A DNA stretch of 64,000 bases, from the NCBI GenBank assembly GCA_033852135.1, contig JAWSVB010000030.1:35346-99345 (forward strand), written 5' to 3'. Source of the stretch: QZLE01 sp033852135. Lineage in GTDB: Bacteria; Pseudomonadota; Gammaproteobacteria; QZLD01. The position numbers were made by a program, and so were the translations under genes. How positions within the stretch are numbered: position 1 is the first letter of the stretch; each line of letters opens with the position of its first letter. This document shows, one piece after another, positions 54,039 to 61,834 of this stretch. The notes below the pieces were generated by a model, which saw only the letters and a list, made by a program, of their open reading frames with translations, did no database searches and was not told the origin of the DNA.

Positions 54039-54350
54039 CTAACGGGAATAACAGACTTTCCCTTGCCCCTTAGCGATATTTAGAATCACATCTTTTGTTC
54101 CATTTGGAATTGATATTTTATGCCCTTTAGATGGCACACCAGAATAAATAACGTTTCCACGAGAATTTAATGCTACGGTAACAGCGAAGGTTTTAGTCAT
54201 TTTATGAACATTAGTAAAGTTTAGGTAACCACCATTGCCGTGCCACATAATGCTCACACCACGCTTTTGCGTAATACAGTTTGCAGCAAAAGCTGAGTTA
54301 GCCATAAGCGCTACTACTATAAGAGCCGCTTTAATTATATTTTTGTTCAT
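54039..54350 (-). CDS. Small secreted protein of unknown function
   Basis: A 103-residue exported protein that I do not recognise. The signal peptide ends NSAFA (about 22). The mature part is about 80 residues, basic, with two cysteines (ANCITQ near the new N-terminus and KVCYSR at the end) that could form a disulfide joining the termini. It is rich in beta-type sequence (GGYLNFTNVHKMTKTFAVTVALN). The start at 54350 has GAGG 6 nt upstream. It diverges from the first lipase. Confidence 0.7.
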   Translation of the reverse strand: MNKNIIKAALIVVALMANSAFAANCITQKRGVSIMWHGNGGYLNFTNVHKMTKTFAVTVALNSRGNVIYSGVPSKGHKISIPNGTKDVILNIAKGQGKVCYSR

Positions 54351-54522
54351 CATTAACCTCATTTGTCAATTGCGCCTTCAAGAAATATGGTTCTTTACCA
54401 AATTTTAATCACAAGAATAGCATCTACCTTTGATTCTTCAATATCTACAAAGACCCAATCTGACTAAAAATTGGTAGATAGAACTATTCGAATGACGACC
54501 AATATTAGCATTTAATTATATA

Positions 54523-54566
54523 TGTGACGAGTTTCACAGAGTGTTAGAAGTTTTATATGTATAAAT
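54523..54566 (+). promoter_or_regulatory. CRP-type class II promoter of lipase A1
   Basis: TGTGA-CGAGTT-TCACA (54523-54538) is a perfect CRP-type site. After 21 bp comes TATAAAT (54560-54566), putting the site centre at about -41.5, the class II activator position. The same module with the same spacing precedes lipases B1 and B2 and an orphan unit. The transcript would start near 54572. Confidence 0.75.
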
Positions 54567-54615
54567 ATACATAACGCTAAACATTCTTATCTATAAATAT
54601 TTTAAAGGTGTGGTC

Positions 54616-55341
54616 ATGAAGAAATTAAATAACAGTTTTTTTAAATTAGTCATTAAGCTTACATTTTCTGCAGTACTTCTTACTATTGCGTCTTTCTCAG
54701 CATATGCTGAAGAGTGTAAAGATTCAGTAGTACTAGTTCATGGTAATACTGGTAAAGCTTCTGACTGGGATAATACTTACTCTGAACTTCTTAGTAATAA
54801 TTACTATGCTGATGAAATCCACACTCCAGATTGGGGTAGCAAGTACTGCCCTTCTTGCAATAACCACAGCGGTTCTGAAGAATATCCTGTAAGAGATGCA
54901 ATAGAAGCTGCAGTTGCCAACTCTTGTACTGGAAAAATCGATGTTATTGGTCACTCCATGGGTGTGACACTTGCTGCACAACAAATCATTAAACTTGGTG
55001 TTGAAGACAAAGTGGATACTTTTGTAGGTATCGCTGGTGCAATGAAAGGTCTTTGGTCTTGCGGGATGTACCCTTTCAATGTTTGGAGCTCAACTTGTGG
55101 ATACTACGGTCTTTCTGTAAACAGCCCTCTGCTAAATTCACTTGAAAATGCAACTATCGCAGACAAAGTATATTCAATGAAAAGTTATATGGATGAGATT
55201 GTTTGTGGCACTGGTACATGCCTAGTATATGGTGAGCACAGTAGCCAAATCGATGGTGAGATTGAGAGTATCACCTATCCATTAGGTCACTTTGGTCTGC
55301 AAATGTTCACTGCAGACAAGCAAGTAGAATTAATCCAGTAG
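54616..55341 (+). CDS. Secreted class 2 lipase, type A (A1)
   Basis: A 241-residue secreted alpha/beta hydrolase of the Lipase_2 (PF01674-like) family. Signal peptide to about residue 31 (SAYA), then the oxyanion segment VLVHGNTGKASDWDN, nucleophile GHSMG (Ser114), acid in SYMDEIV and His in LGHFGLQ. Type A has an inserted CPSC pair (Cys78, Cys81). ATG 54616 is chosen (AGGTG 5 nt upstream); a GTG 6 bp before is less likely. Its C-terminal half differs most from the other three. Confidence 0.85.
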   Translation: MKKLNNSFFKLVIKLTFSAVLLTIASFSAYAEECKDSVVLVHGNTGKASDWDNTYSELLSNNYYADEIHTPDWGSKYCPSCNNHSGSEEYPVRDAIEAAVANSCTGKIDVIGHSMGVTLAAQQIIKLGVEDKVDTFVGIAGAMKGLWSCGMYPFNVWSSTCGYYGLSVNSPLLNSLENATIADKVYSMKSYMDEIVCGTGTCLVYGEHSSQIDGEIESITYPLGHFGLQMFTADKQVELIQ

Positions 55342-55378
55342 TTCAATCCTAGAACCTTCATTAAAACCTGGGTATTTT

Positions 55379-55404
55379 GGGCAGCTTTTAGCTGCCCTTT
55401 CTTT
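55379..55404 (+). terminator. Terminator of lipase A1
   Basis: GGGCAGC-TTTTA-GCTGCCC followed by TTTCTTT. Confidence 0.9.
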
Positions 55405-55688
55405 ATGTTGAGAATTTTTTTATAGAATTAGTGAAAAATTAATTTTAAATTCAAATCAAATTTTTGCGCCATTTTTCATTAGTTAGAAACGCAATAAAGT
55501 TTCCATAAATATGGTTTTGCAACTAGTTTCGATAACGCAAACACCTCCATAAAGCCTAGATCCATGCAAAATTTTCCGCATGACAACCCCTTTAACAATG
55601 TTAGCTAATATGGTGCAATGCCGCAAAAATATCTTTATACATTAGATAATTAGATCATTTACAACAAAAGAATACTTTCAATATAAAA
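55405..55688. other. Gene-free stretch between lipases A1 and B1
   Basis: AT-rich, with no gene. Parts resemble the matching stretches before B2 and before the orphan unit (for example GCAACTAGTTT near 55527 and 58759; AACCCCTNTAACAA near 55583 and 57652), which supports common descent of the units. Confidence 0.55.
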
Positions 55689-55732
55689 TGTGATGCATTT
55701 CTCAGTATGTGCATATATTAATATGTATAAAT
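55689..55732 (+). promoter_or_regulatory. CRP-type class II promoter of lipase B1
   Basis: TGTGA-TGCATT-TCTCA (55689-55704, one mismatch) then 21 bp to TATAAAT (55726-55732). The leader RNA before B1 would be about 100 nt. Confidence 0.72.
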
Positions 55733-55837
55733 ATTAAGCGTAGAAACGCACATATGTATATTTCTACATATTTAAAATATAAAGATACAGGGTAGTTTTA
55801 TTTTAAAAATAAATAATTCACATTGTGAGGAGTCGTA

Positions 55838-56557
55838 ATGAAAACACTAACAAAATGCTTTACAACATCAGTTTTAAAAACAACATTTGCCGCAGCTCTT
55901 ATTTCGCTAGCATCTGTTTCTGCACATGCTGCTTGTACAGATTCAGTGGTATTGGTACACGGAAATACAGGTAGTCCTTCAGATTGGGATAATACCAAAA
56001 GCGAACTAACATCTAATGGTTATTCAACCAGCGATATATATATTCCAAGTTGGGGTACCTCTTACGCTGCAAATAATGACCATAATGGAAGTGAAGAAAC
56101 TCCAGTTAGAAGTGCAATTCAAAGCGCAATAAGCAACTCTTGCACTGGTAAGATTGATGTTATAGGCCATTCAATGGGTGTTACATTAGCTGCTCAACAA
56201 ATCGTTAAGCTAGGTGTAAGTAATAAAGTAGATACATTCGTCGGGGTAGCTGGCGCTTGGAGGGGACTATTATCTTGTGGTGTTTACCCGTATAACGTTT
56301 GGAGTTCAACATGTGGTTACTACGGCCTATCAGTGGGTAGCCCATTATTAAACTCTATAAATAATAAAACTATTGCTAGCAAAGTTTATTCAATTAAAAG
56401 CTGGGTAGATCAAATTGTTTGTGGCACAGGTACTTGTTACGTTTATGGTAAACACAGTAGCCATATCAGTGGTGAAAATGCTAGCTACAGCTACAACTAT
56501 GGCCACTTCGGTCTACAAATGTATACCTCTAGCAAGCAGGTTTCATTGATTCAATAA
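55838..56557 (+). CDS. Secreted class 2 lipase, type B (B1)
   Basis: A 239-residue secreted lipase. The signal peptide ends SAHA (residue 31). Catalytic residues are Ser112 (GHSMG), Asp191 (SWVDQIV) and His223 (YGHFGLQ); the ending resembles Bacillus LipA (GHIGLLYSSQV). Cysteines at 33, 102, 147, 159, 195 and 200 suggest disulfides. Type B has SYAANNDHNGSEET in place of the CPxC insert. GAGGAG lies 5 nt before the ATG. It could be read through into A2, whose own promoter is not evident. Confidence 0.86.
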   Translation: MKTLTKCFTTSVLKTTFAAALISLASVSAHAACTDSVVLVHGNTGSPSDWDNTKSELTSNGYSTSDIYIPSWGTSYAANNDHNGSEETPVRSAIQSAISNSCTGKIDVIGHSMGVTLAAQQIVKLGVSNKVDTFVGVAGAWRGLLSCGVYPYNVWSSTCGYYGLSVGSPLLNSINNKTIASKVYSIKSWVDQIVCGTGTCYVYGKHSSHISGENASYSYNYGHFGLQMYTSSKQVSLIQ

Positions 56558-56587
56558 ACCTTTATATCCTCCAGATAGTTTAGGTTT
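56556..56587 (+). other. 3' UTR hairpin with CCTCC loop after lipase B1
   Basis: AAACCT pairs with AGGTTT around a 20-nt loop that contains ATCCTCCA, just before the terminator. Copies after A2, B2 and in the orphan unit keep the pairing with different bases (AAGCC/GGCTT; AAGCCTTA/TAAGGCTT). Confidence 0.6.
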
Positions 56588-56589
56588 TT

Positions 56590-56613
56590 GGGGCAGCATT
56601 AATTTGCTGCCCC
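56590..56613 (+). terminator. Terminator of lipase B1
   Basis: GGGGCAGC/GCTGCCCC with an 8-nt loop; the tail ACTTTAT is weak, so some read-through to A2 is likely. Confidence 0.75.
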
Positions 56614-56690
56614 ACTTTATAAAAACACAATCAATGTTCACCACATTCAAAAAACAAGGCAGTTTAATAAATATATCAAAAGGAATGGTA

Positions 56691-57413
56691 ATGAAAAAAC
56701 TAACAAGATCCCTTACAGCATCGATTGTAAAAACAACACTTGCTGCAATTCTTATCTCTTTAACATCTTTTTCTGCATACGCTGCATGTAAAGATTCAGT
56801 AGTTTTGGTCCATGGTAATACCGGAGACCCATCTGATTGGGATAACACCTACGCTGAACTATTAAATAATGGCTATTATTCTGATGAAATTTATACTCCT
56901 GAGTGGGGTAGCAAGTATTGTCCTGCATGTAATAACCACAGCGGGTCTGAAGAGTATCCTGTTAGATATGATATAGAAGCTGCTATTGCTAGCTCTTGCA
57001 CAGGCAAGATCGATGTTATTGGCCACTCAATGGGCGTAACGTTAGCAGCGCAACAAATTATTAAGCTAGGCGTAAGCAACAAAGTAGATACTTTTGTAGG
57101 TGTGGCTGGCTCTTGGAGGGGACTACTAACTTGTGGTGTCTATCCATTTAACGTTTGGTCATCGACATGTGGTTATTATGGTCTTTCTGTAGGAAGCCCA
57201 TTCTTAAACTCTATTAAGAACAAAACTATAGGTAGCAAAGTATATTCAATTAAAAGCTGGGTAGATCAAATTATTTGTGGCACAGGCACATGCTACGTTT
57301 ATGGTAAGCACAGTAGTCGCATCGATGGTGAAAACGATACCTTCACCTATAACTATGGCCACTTTGGCCTGCAAATGTATACCTCAAGCAAGCAGGTTTC
57401 ATTAATTCAATAA
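56691..57413 (+). CDS. Secreted class 2 lipase, A/B mosaic (A2)
   Basis: A 240-residue secreted lipase. The N-terminal half is type A (MKKL start, WGSKYCPACNNHSGSEEYPVR), but from VAGSWRGLLTCGVYP onward it matches type B (SIKSWVDQI, YVYGKHSSRI, FGLQMYTSSKQVSLIQ). This suggests recombination between A and B copies. Nucleophile GHSMG, Asp in SWVDQII, His in YGHFGLQ. The ATG at 56691 has AGGA 6 nt upstream. No CRP module lies in the 133-bp gap after B1. Confidence 0.86.
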   Translation: MKKLTRSLTASIVKTTLAAILISLTSFSAYAACKDSVVLVHGNTGDPSDWDNTYAELLNNGYYSDEIYTPEWGSKYCPACNNHSGSEEYPVRYDIEAAIASSCTGKIDVIGHSMGVTLAAQQIIKLGVSNKVDTFVGVAGSWRGLLTCGVYPFNVWSSTCGYYGLSVGSPFLNSIKNKTIGSKVYSIKSWVDQIICGTGTCYVYGKHSSRIDGENDTFTYNYGHFGLQMYTSSKQVSLIQ

Positions 57414-57443
57414 GCCATTTTATCCTCCACATAATTTAGGCTT
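57412..57443 (+). other. 3' UTR hairpin with CCTCC loop after lipase A2
   Basis: AAGCC pairs with GGCTT; the loop contains TATCCTCCACATA. The left arm overlaps the stop codon. Confidence 0.55.
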
Positions 57444-57446
57444 TTT

Positions 57447-57473
57447 GGGCAGCAATAATTTGCTGCCCTTTTT
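57447..57473 (+). terminator. Terminator of lipase A2
   Basis: GGGCAGC/GCTGCCC with an 8-nt loop and a five-T tail. Confidence 0.9.
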
Positions 57474-57777
57474 GTTACCAAATACGTAACATTAAATAAA
57501 TCTATACAGTATTTTCAATCCATATAGATTCAAAGCATCAAATCACCTTCGTCATAATAGAAATATATTTTATTTAGTATTTTATTATGCGGACATTTTT
57601 TAACAATACATGCAACAAGAACACAAGTAACCCCATAACACCAATCTCAAGAACCCCTATAACAAACTCATGGTCGTATGACACAAGCTTGTTAGTCATA
57701 ATGGTGCGCTGCCACATTTAATAACTAATATTCAACAACTTAAATCACTATAAATAAAAAATTTATTTCATAAAAAT
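57474..57777. other. Gene-free stretch between lipases A2 and B2
   Basis: AT-rich sequence without a gene. It shares scattered blocks with the stretch before B1. Its right edge runs into the CRP-type module of B2. Confidence 0.5.
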
Positions 57778-57821
57778 TGTGATGCGATTCTCAGCATGTA
57801 TAAAAATTAATATGTATAAAT
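57778..57821 (+). promoter_or_regulatory. CRP-type class II promoter of lipase B2
   Basis: TGTGA-TGCGAT-TCTCA (57778-57793), then 21 bp to TATAAAT (57815-57821). Leader about 84 nt. Confidence 0.72.
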
Positions 57822-57910
57822 ATCACTTACAGATATGTACATATGTTTATACATACATATTTAAAATATAAAAATGCTAGGCAATTATTAAGATATTTTG
57901 AGGAGTCACA

Positions 57911-58630
57911 ATGAAAACATTAACGATGAAATTTACAACATCAATTGTAAGAACAACACTGGCCGCGGTCCTTATTTCCATAACTTCTTTTGCTGCACAT
58001 GCTGCATGTACAGATTCTGTAGTTCTAGTACATGGAAATACAGGAAGTCCTTCAGATTGGAATAACACCAAAAATAAATTAACCTCCAGTGGTTATTCAA
58101 CCAGCGATATTTATATTCCAAGCTGGGGCACATCTAGCGCAGCTAACAATGACCACAATGGAAGCGAAGAAACTCCTGTAAGATCTGCGATTCAGAGCGC
58201 TATAAGCAATTCGTGCACAGGTAAAATTGATGTTATCGGTCATTCAATGGGTGTGACTCTAGCGGCGCAACAAATTATTAAGCTAGGTGTAAGCAATAAA
58301 GTAGACACATTCGTTGGTGTAGCTGGCGCATGGAGAGGATTATTGACTTGCGGAGTTTACCCTTCTAACGTATCTACGAATACATGTGGCTATTACGGTC
58401 TTTCAGTTAGCAGCCCATTCTTAAACTCTATTAAAAATAAAACAATTGCTAGCAAAGTATACTCAATTAAAAGCTGGGCAGATCAAATTGTATGTGGTTC
58501 AGGTACTTGCTACGTTTATGGCAAGCACAGTAGCCGCATCGATGGTGAAAATGCAACTTATACTTATAATTATGGACACTTTGGCTTGCAAAAATACACC
58601 TATAGCAAGCAGGTTTCATTAATTCAATAG
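57911..58630 (+). CDS. Secreted class 2 lipase, type B (B2)
   Basis: A 239-residue secreted lipase very close to B1. The signal peptide ends AAHA; catalytic Ser112 (GHSMG), Asp in SWADQIV and His in YGHFGLQ are intact. Differences include STNTCGYYG for SSTCGYYG and KYTYSKQ for MYTSSKQ. GAGGAG lies 5 nt before the ATG. It has its own CRP-type promoter and its own terminator. Confidence 0.86.
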   Translation: MKTLTMKFTTSIVRTTLAAVLISITSFAAHAACTDSVVLVHGNTGSPSDWNNTKNKLTSSGYSTSDIYIPSWGTSSAANNDHNGSEETPVRSAIQSAISNSCTGKIDVIGHSMGVTLAAQQIIKLGVSNKVDTFVGVAGAWRGLLTCGVYPSNVSTNTCGYYGLSVSSPFLNSIKNKTIASKVYSIKSWADQIVCGSGTCYVYGKHSSRIDGENATYTYNYGHFGLQKYTYSKQVSLIQ

Positions 58631-58660
58631 ACTTTATATCCTCCACATAGTTTAAACTTT
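58629..58660 (+). other. 3' UTR hairpin with CCTCC loop after lipase B2
   Basis: AGACTTTA pairs with TAAACTTT (one C-C mismatch, one G-U); the loop contains TATCCTCCACATA. Confidence 0.45.
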
Positions 58661-58689
58661 GGGGCAGCATTAATTTGCTGCCCTTTTTT
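58661..58689 (+). terminator. Terminator of lipase B2
   Basis: GGGCAGC/GCTGCCC with an 8-nt loop and a six-T tail. Confidence 0.9.
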
Positions 58690-58924
58690 AAGTTTATACA
58701 CAATAGCGCTAAACTAAATCAGCATAAATTATCAAGCAAGGAACCTTAAACCCAAACTGTGCAACTAGTTTATAACAATTTAAAAAAGTAGCATTATTTG
58801 CATTAATCAAAAACTCTTATCGCATAACGCTTTGTATTTACGAGATATAACTAGTCTTAGCTTGAAACATTGCGCCACAAATAGATCATAAGATTTTAAA
58901 AATGGAAATAATTTACTTATAAAG

Positions 58925-58968
58925 TGTGACACACCTCTCGGTATATCACTATTTTAATATGTTTAAAT
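58925..58968 (+). promoter_or_regulatory. Orphan CRP-type promoter module
   Basis: TGTGA-CACACC-TCTCG (58925-58940, two mismatches) and, after the same 21 bp, TTTAAAT (58962-58968). No lipase or other frame follows. The conserved spacing and the shared TTTTAATATG before the -10 box show that it is a copy of the lipase promoters. Confidence 0.65.
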
Positions 58969-58973
58969 ACGCC

Positions 58974-59140
58974 GGTTAGATATATATTTTGAAAATTATC
59001 TAGCAACACAAATTACCAATACCCAAAGATTTAATCTTTGGTTGCACTGCTAACAAGCAGAATACGGTTAAACGAATAAGCCTTATTTCTCTCCTAACAA
59101 TTAAGGCTTCTTTGGGGCAGCTCTCGCTGCCCCTTTTTTT
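58974..59140 (+). ncRNA. Candidate small RNA, or scar of a lost lipase gene
   Basis: About 165 nt between the orphan promoter and a strong terminator. It has no reading frame of note. Visible stems are CCAAAGA/TCTTTGG (59023-59041), CTGCT/AGCAG (59047-59060), AAGCCTTA/TAAGGCTT (59078-59109, loop TTTCTCTCCTAACAAT) and the terminator. The CTCTCCT loop can pair with AGGAG ribosome sites such as those of the B lipases. The alternative is that a fifth lipase was deleted, leaving promoter and 3' UTR. Confidence 0.45.
59114..59140 (+). terminator. Terminator of the orphan unit
   Basis: GGGGCAGC-TCTC-GCTGCCCC followed by seven T. It is the strongest of the five related terminators. Confidence 0.92.
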
Positions 59141-59175
59141 ATTTTAACTAGTAATGCTCTGACACCAATAACTAG

Positions 59176-59346
59176 CTACGAACCTGAGTCATCTCCACTA
59201 TCACCTGCACTGTCATCATCTGAATCATCACTATCATCAGATGATGCGGCCTGACCAGATAACACTGGGGTAGTAGATAGTTGATTTTGCTCTAAGCTGA
59301 TGGAAGCAGCTCCCTTTTCAGTCTGGTGTGCAACCTGTGAAGTGGG
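59176..59346 (-). pseudogene. C-terminal remnant of a protein with a Ser/Asp tail
   Basis: A 56-codon open stretch without a start codon, opened by an in-frame TAA on its 5' side. It encodes TSQVAHQTEKGAASISLEQN, then a tail rich in Asp and Ser (SSDDSDDSDDDSAGD). The composition is protein-like and unlike its AT-rich surroundings, so it is probably the end of a lost larger gene, perhaps of a surface protein. The parent family is not recognised. Confidence 0.5.
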
Positions 59347-59450
59347 TTAGGATTTTGGTGAGAATTATATACTGTGCTGTAAATTCATCAGTAGACAGGT
59401 TTGAAATAATGGTGTTAGTCCCATTTATTGCAAAGTTAAATTTTGGTAAT

Positions 59451-59900
59451 TTATTTATTTTCAGCTAAATATTCAAATACATTTTCCCAATTTGGAAATT
59501 CACTTGTACCGAAATGTATATGCTCTCCTTTAAAATCACCTGCTCCATTTTTTGTTCTATCATCCACTAAAAAATGACCGTTATTTAGATTTTTATGATG
59601 AGATAAAATCAACCTCTTGTGTGCAGAACTGCCGAGGTTATTCTTTACCCAAATAACCTTATCACTCCAAGCAGATGGATTTTCCCAAGGTGCAGTTGAA
59701 AGAATAAAAGTATCAAATAGTTTAGAAAGTTTCTCATGTGCTTCAACTGCACCTTGCAAAGGATGCATTAGTGAGAATATTCCAGGCACTTCATCTAACC
59801 TACCTTTATACTTATCTTTTACAGCATCATTCAGTTGGTTGATACCAGAATTAAAATCAACCAGTACATTATCCATATCTAAATATAGAATTTTTTTCAT
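59451..59900 (-). CDS. 5'(3')-deoxyribonucleotidase, NT5C type
   Basis: A 149-residue HAD hydrolase of the NT5C family. The first motif is LYLDMDNVLVDFN; then FILSTAPWENPSAWSDKVIWVKNNLG, and HFLVDDRTKNGAGDF with the last Asp pair. It should remove phosphate from deoxyribonucleotides. It stands apart from any nucleotide operon; such genes are often in accessory or phage-like DNA. Confidence 0.85.
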   Translation of the reverse strand: MKKILYLDMDNVLVDFNSGINQLNDAVKDKYKGRLDEVPGIFSLMHPLQGAVEAHEKLSKLFDTFILSTAPWENPSAWSDKVIWVKNNLGSSAHKRLILSHHKNLNNGHFLVDDRTKNGAGDFKGEHIHFGTSEFPNWENVFEYLAENK

Positions 59901-60005
59901 TTTATACCCTCCGATATATTTTCAAATTAATAGTGCCGACTATAAATGGCGTAATAGCGCAGCGGTTAAGATTTAGTTCTAAAGGTACGATGTTTGAAGA
60001 CGATG

Positions 60006-60368
60006 TTATGTAGCATTGTATATTTGAAATAAAACATACCCTACTCCACTTACTGACAAGAGAATTAATATCCAATTTGTACATTTAGTTATCACTGAAG
60101 ATGTGGCTTTTATAAAAGCTTTATACGCTTTTGACTCAAGTTTAGCCATTTCATCTACTGTTAACGGAAACTTCACTACATGACGCTTATCATTTAATAA
60201 TGCTTCAGCATCTTCATATTGGTTTTCCAATACCGCCCAAAGAGTGATCCCGGTACTGTTTTTATGCGACTTGGCATCATATAAGTGGGTTAACACCCCT
60301 TTATTTTTTAACATTTGCTGAGCTTTACTAGCATTTTCAGCTGAAATATAAGTTTCTAATAACCGCAT
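60006..60368 (-). CDS. DUF2007-like protein with C-terminal membrane helix
   Basis: A 120-residue protein. The first 70 residues look like the small DUF2007 (putative signal-transducing) fold: RLLETYISAENASKAQQMLKNKGV, ALLN and a central LWAVLENQYEDAEALL. A helix at about 97-115 (WILILLSVSGVGYVLF) anchors it. The ATG at 60368 fits the fold; the longest frame begins 7 codons earlier and neither has a strong SD. Function unknown. Confidence 0.65.
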   Translation of the reverse strand: MRLLETYISAENASKAQQMLKNKGVLTHLYDAKSHKNSTGITLWAVLENQYEDAEALLNDKRHVVKFPLTVDEMAKLESKAYKAFIKATSSVITKCTNWILILLSVSGVGYVLFQIYNAT

Positions 60369-60460
60369 ATTAATATTGACACATAACACCTGTAATAATT
60401 ACCACAAAACTATTACATGCCTTGTGCACTGTTATATAAGAACACGGCCTGATAAAAGTG

Positions 60461-60787
60461 TTAAACATTACTTTTTGGCCATTTTATAAATTTAAGAAGT
60501 TTATAAACAGGGTACGCAATTATCATGGTAAATATTGATAAAATATCAACAGTTGCTGCATTTGCCCATAGTTTAGCTTTTTTGTCTGAGCTACAAAGAC
60601 CTGCATAAAACAATACAGAACCGAACCCAACAAATACCAACAGTACCCCATATGTTAAAACTGCATTATTTGGTGGCGTATTATATATATTGATAGAGAA
60701 CCATATAGAAAACACAAAAAAACCAAGCCCTGTTGTTATAAGTATACTACGGCAATATAGAATCCAGTCTTTCTTATCTTTTCTCAT
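60461..60787 (-). CDS. Small membrane protein of unknown function
   Basis: A 108-residue protein with about three hydrophobic helices (residues 13-33, 43-63, 75-95) and a basic C-terminus (KLLKFIKWPKSN). No family is recognised. It lies 18 bp after the alpha/beta hydrolase gene and is probably in one transcript with it. Confidence 0.6.
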   Translation of the reverse strand: MRKDKKDWILYCRSILITTGLGFFVFSIWFSINIYNTPPNNAVLTYGVLLVFVGFGSVLFYAGLCSSDKKAKLWANAATVDILSIFTMIIAYPVYKLLKFIKWPKSNV

Positions 60788-60805
60788 ACTTTTTATTAAA
60801 TGCCC

Positions 60806-61741
60806 CTACTTCTCACTAAAAAACTCTATTAGGGCTGGGTTAACTATGTCTGCACCTTCAATGTTAATAACGTGACCAGCGTTCTCAACCGCTATTAGCC
60901 TTGCATTGGGAATAAGTTGGGTAATATCCTTGTGCTGCGAGAATGGTACAATTGTATCCTCCTCACCCCACACCAGTAGCACTGGTAATTCAGATTGTGC
61001 TAAATCGCTATATACTTGCAACTGGTCATACTGCACATACTCTCTTAGGCTCGACAACAGAGCACGTCTGAATCCAATAATTTTGGTCTGATAGGAGTAT
61101 TTTTCTATCCAGTCGGGAAAGTGCTTATCTGGATTATAAAAGTTATGCTTCAAATTTTTCTCGATTCTATCAACCATACCTATGGTTGCTATGTAGCCAC
61201 CAATTACCGGAGTGCCAAGAATTTGAATGTCGGCCCCAATCCCAAGCGGAGCCATTAATACCAGGTGTTTTACTTTAGATGGATTTGATTTCGCATAATC
61301 TGCGACAATTGGTCCCCCCATCGAGATACCAATTAGGTCAAATTTAGTTTCTGGAGCAATTTTATTCACGACCTGGGATAACTGACTAACAAATAATTCA
61401 CGGTTATAACTCACATCTGGTCGGTCGGAATATCCGCGACCATAAAGATCATAGCGCAAAACCTGGTAACCATTTTGTACCAACTTTATCGCGGTGTTGT
61501 CCCAGATATAATTTGGAATGGAGAATCCATGCACTAACACAACCAAAGGGGCTGCGGGATCGCCTTCAAGCTTATAATGCACTTGCCCGTTATCGATAGT
61601 TATAAACCTTCCAGGAGCCTGATTGCGAACCACTTCAGTTAGCTCAATAATTTCTCTGTTTCTGGCAAAATAAAGACCTGTAAGCAACAGAACAACTGCT
61701 AAAACCAGAATTGATATCCATTTATATAGTTTAGTTCGCAT
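60806..61741 (-). CDS. Membrane-anchored alpha/beta hydrolase
   Basis: A 311-residue alpha/beta hydrolase with an N-terminal helix (about 8-28) that anchors or exports it. Oxyanion HGFS, nucleophile GISMGG, acid in WGEEDTIVP and His in NAGHV are all present. It resembles lipase/esterase-type or MhpC-like hydrolases; the substrate is unknown. It is unrelated in detail to the class 2 lipases upstream. Confidence 0.82.
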   Translation of the reverse strand: MRTKLYKWISILVLAVVLLLTGLYFARNREIIELTEVVRNQAPGRFITIDNGQVHYKLEGDPAAPLVVLVHGFSIPNYIWDNTAIKLVQNGYQVLRYDLYGRGYSDRPDVSYNRELFVSQLSQVVNKIAPETKFDLIGISMGGPIVADYAKSNPSKVKHLVLMAPLGIGADIQILGTPVIGGYIATIGMVDRIEKNLKHNFYNPDKHFPDWIEKYSYQTKIIGFRRALLSSLREYVQYDQLQVYSDLAQSELPVLLVWGEEDTIVPFSQHKDITQLIPNARLIAVENAGHVINIEGADIVNPALIEFFSEK

Positions 61742-61834
61742 GATTACTCCGTTGTTAAAAAACCGTTGTCAAAATCCATTCAGACTGGCTCAAAGCCTCT
61801 TTGTTTGATTCTACCCTGCTGATGTATATACGTA

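Larger units (their letters stand above)
54523..59140 (+). repeat. Tandem array of four lipase units and one gene-less unit
   Basis: Four paralogous lipase genes in the order A-B-A-B, each followed by a GGGCAGC...GCTGCCC terminator. A1-B1 and A2-B2 are separated by about 496 and 497 bp. A fifth unit keeps the promoter module and the 3' hairpins without a lipase frame. The array points to duplication of an A-B pair plus partial loss. Confidence 0.85.

Noticed and set aside
58467..58703. Minus-strand frame over the end of lipase B2
   Set aside because: Mostly antisense to the conserved lipase end and to the terminator hairpin.
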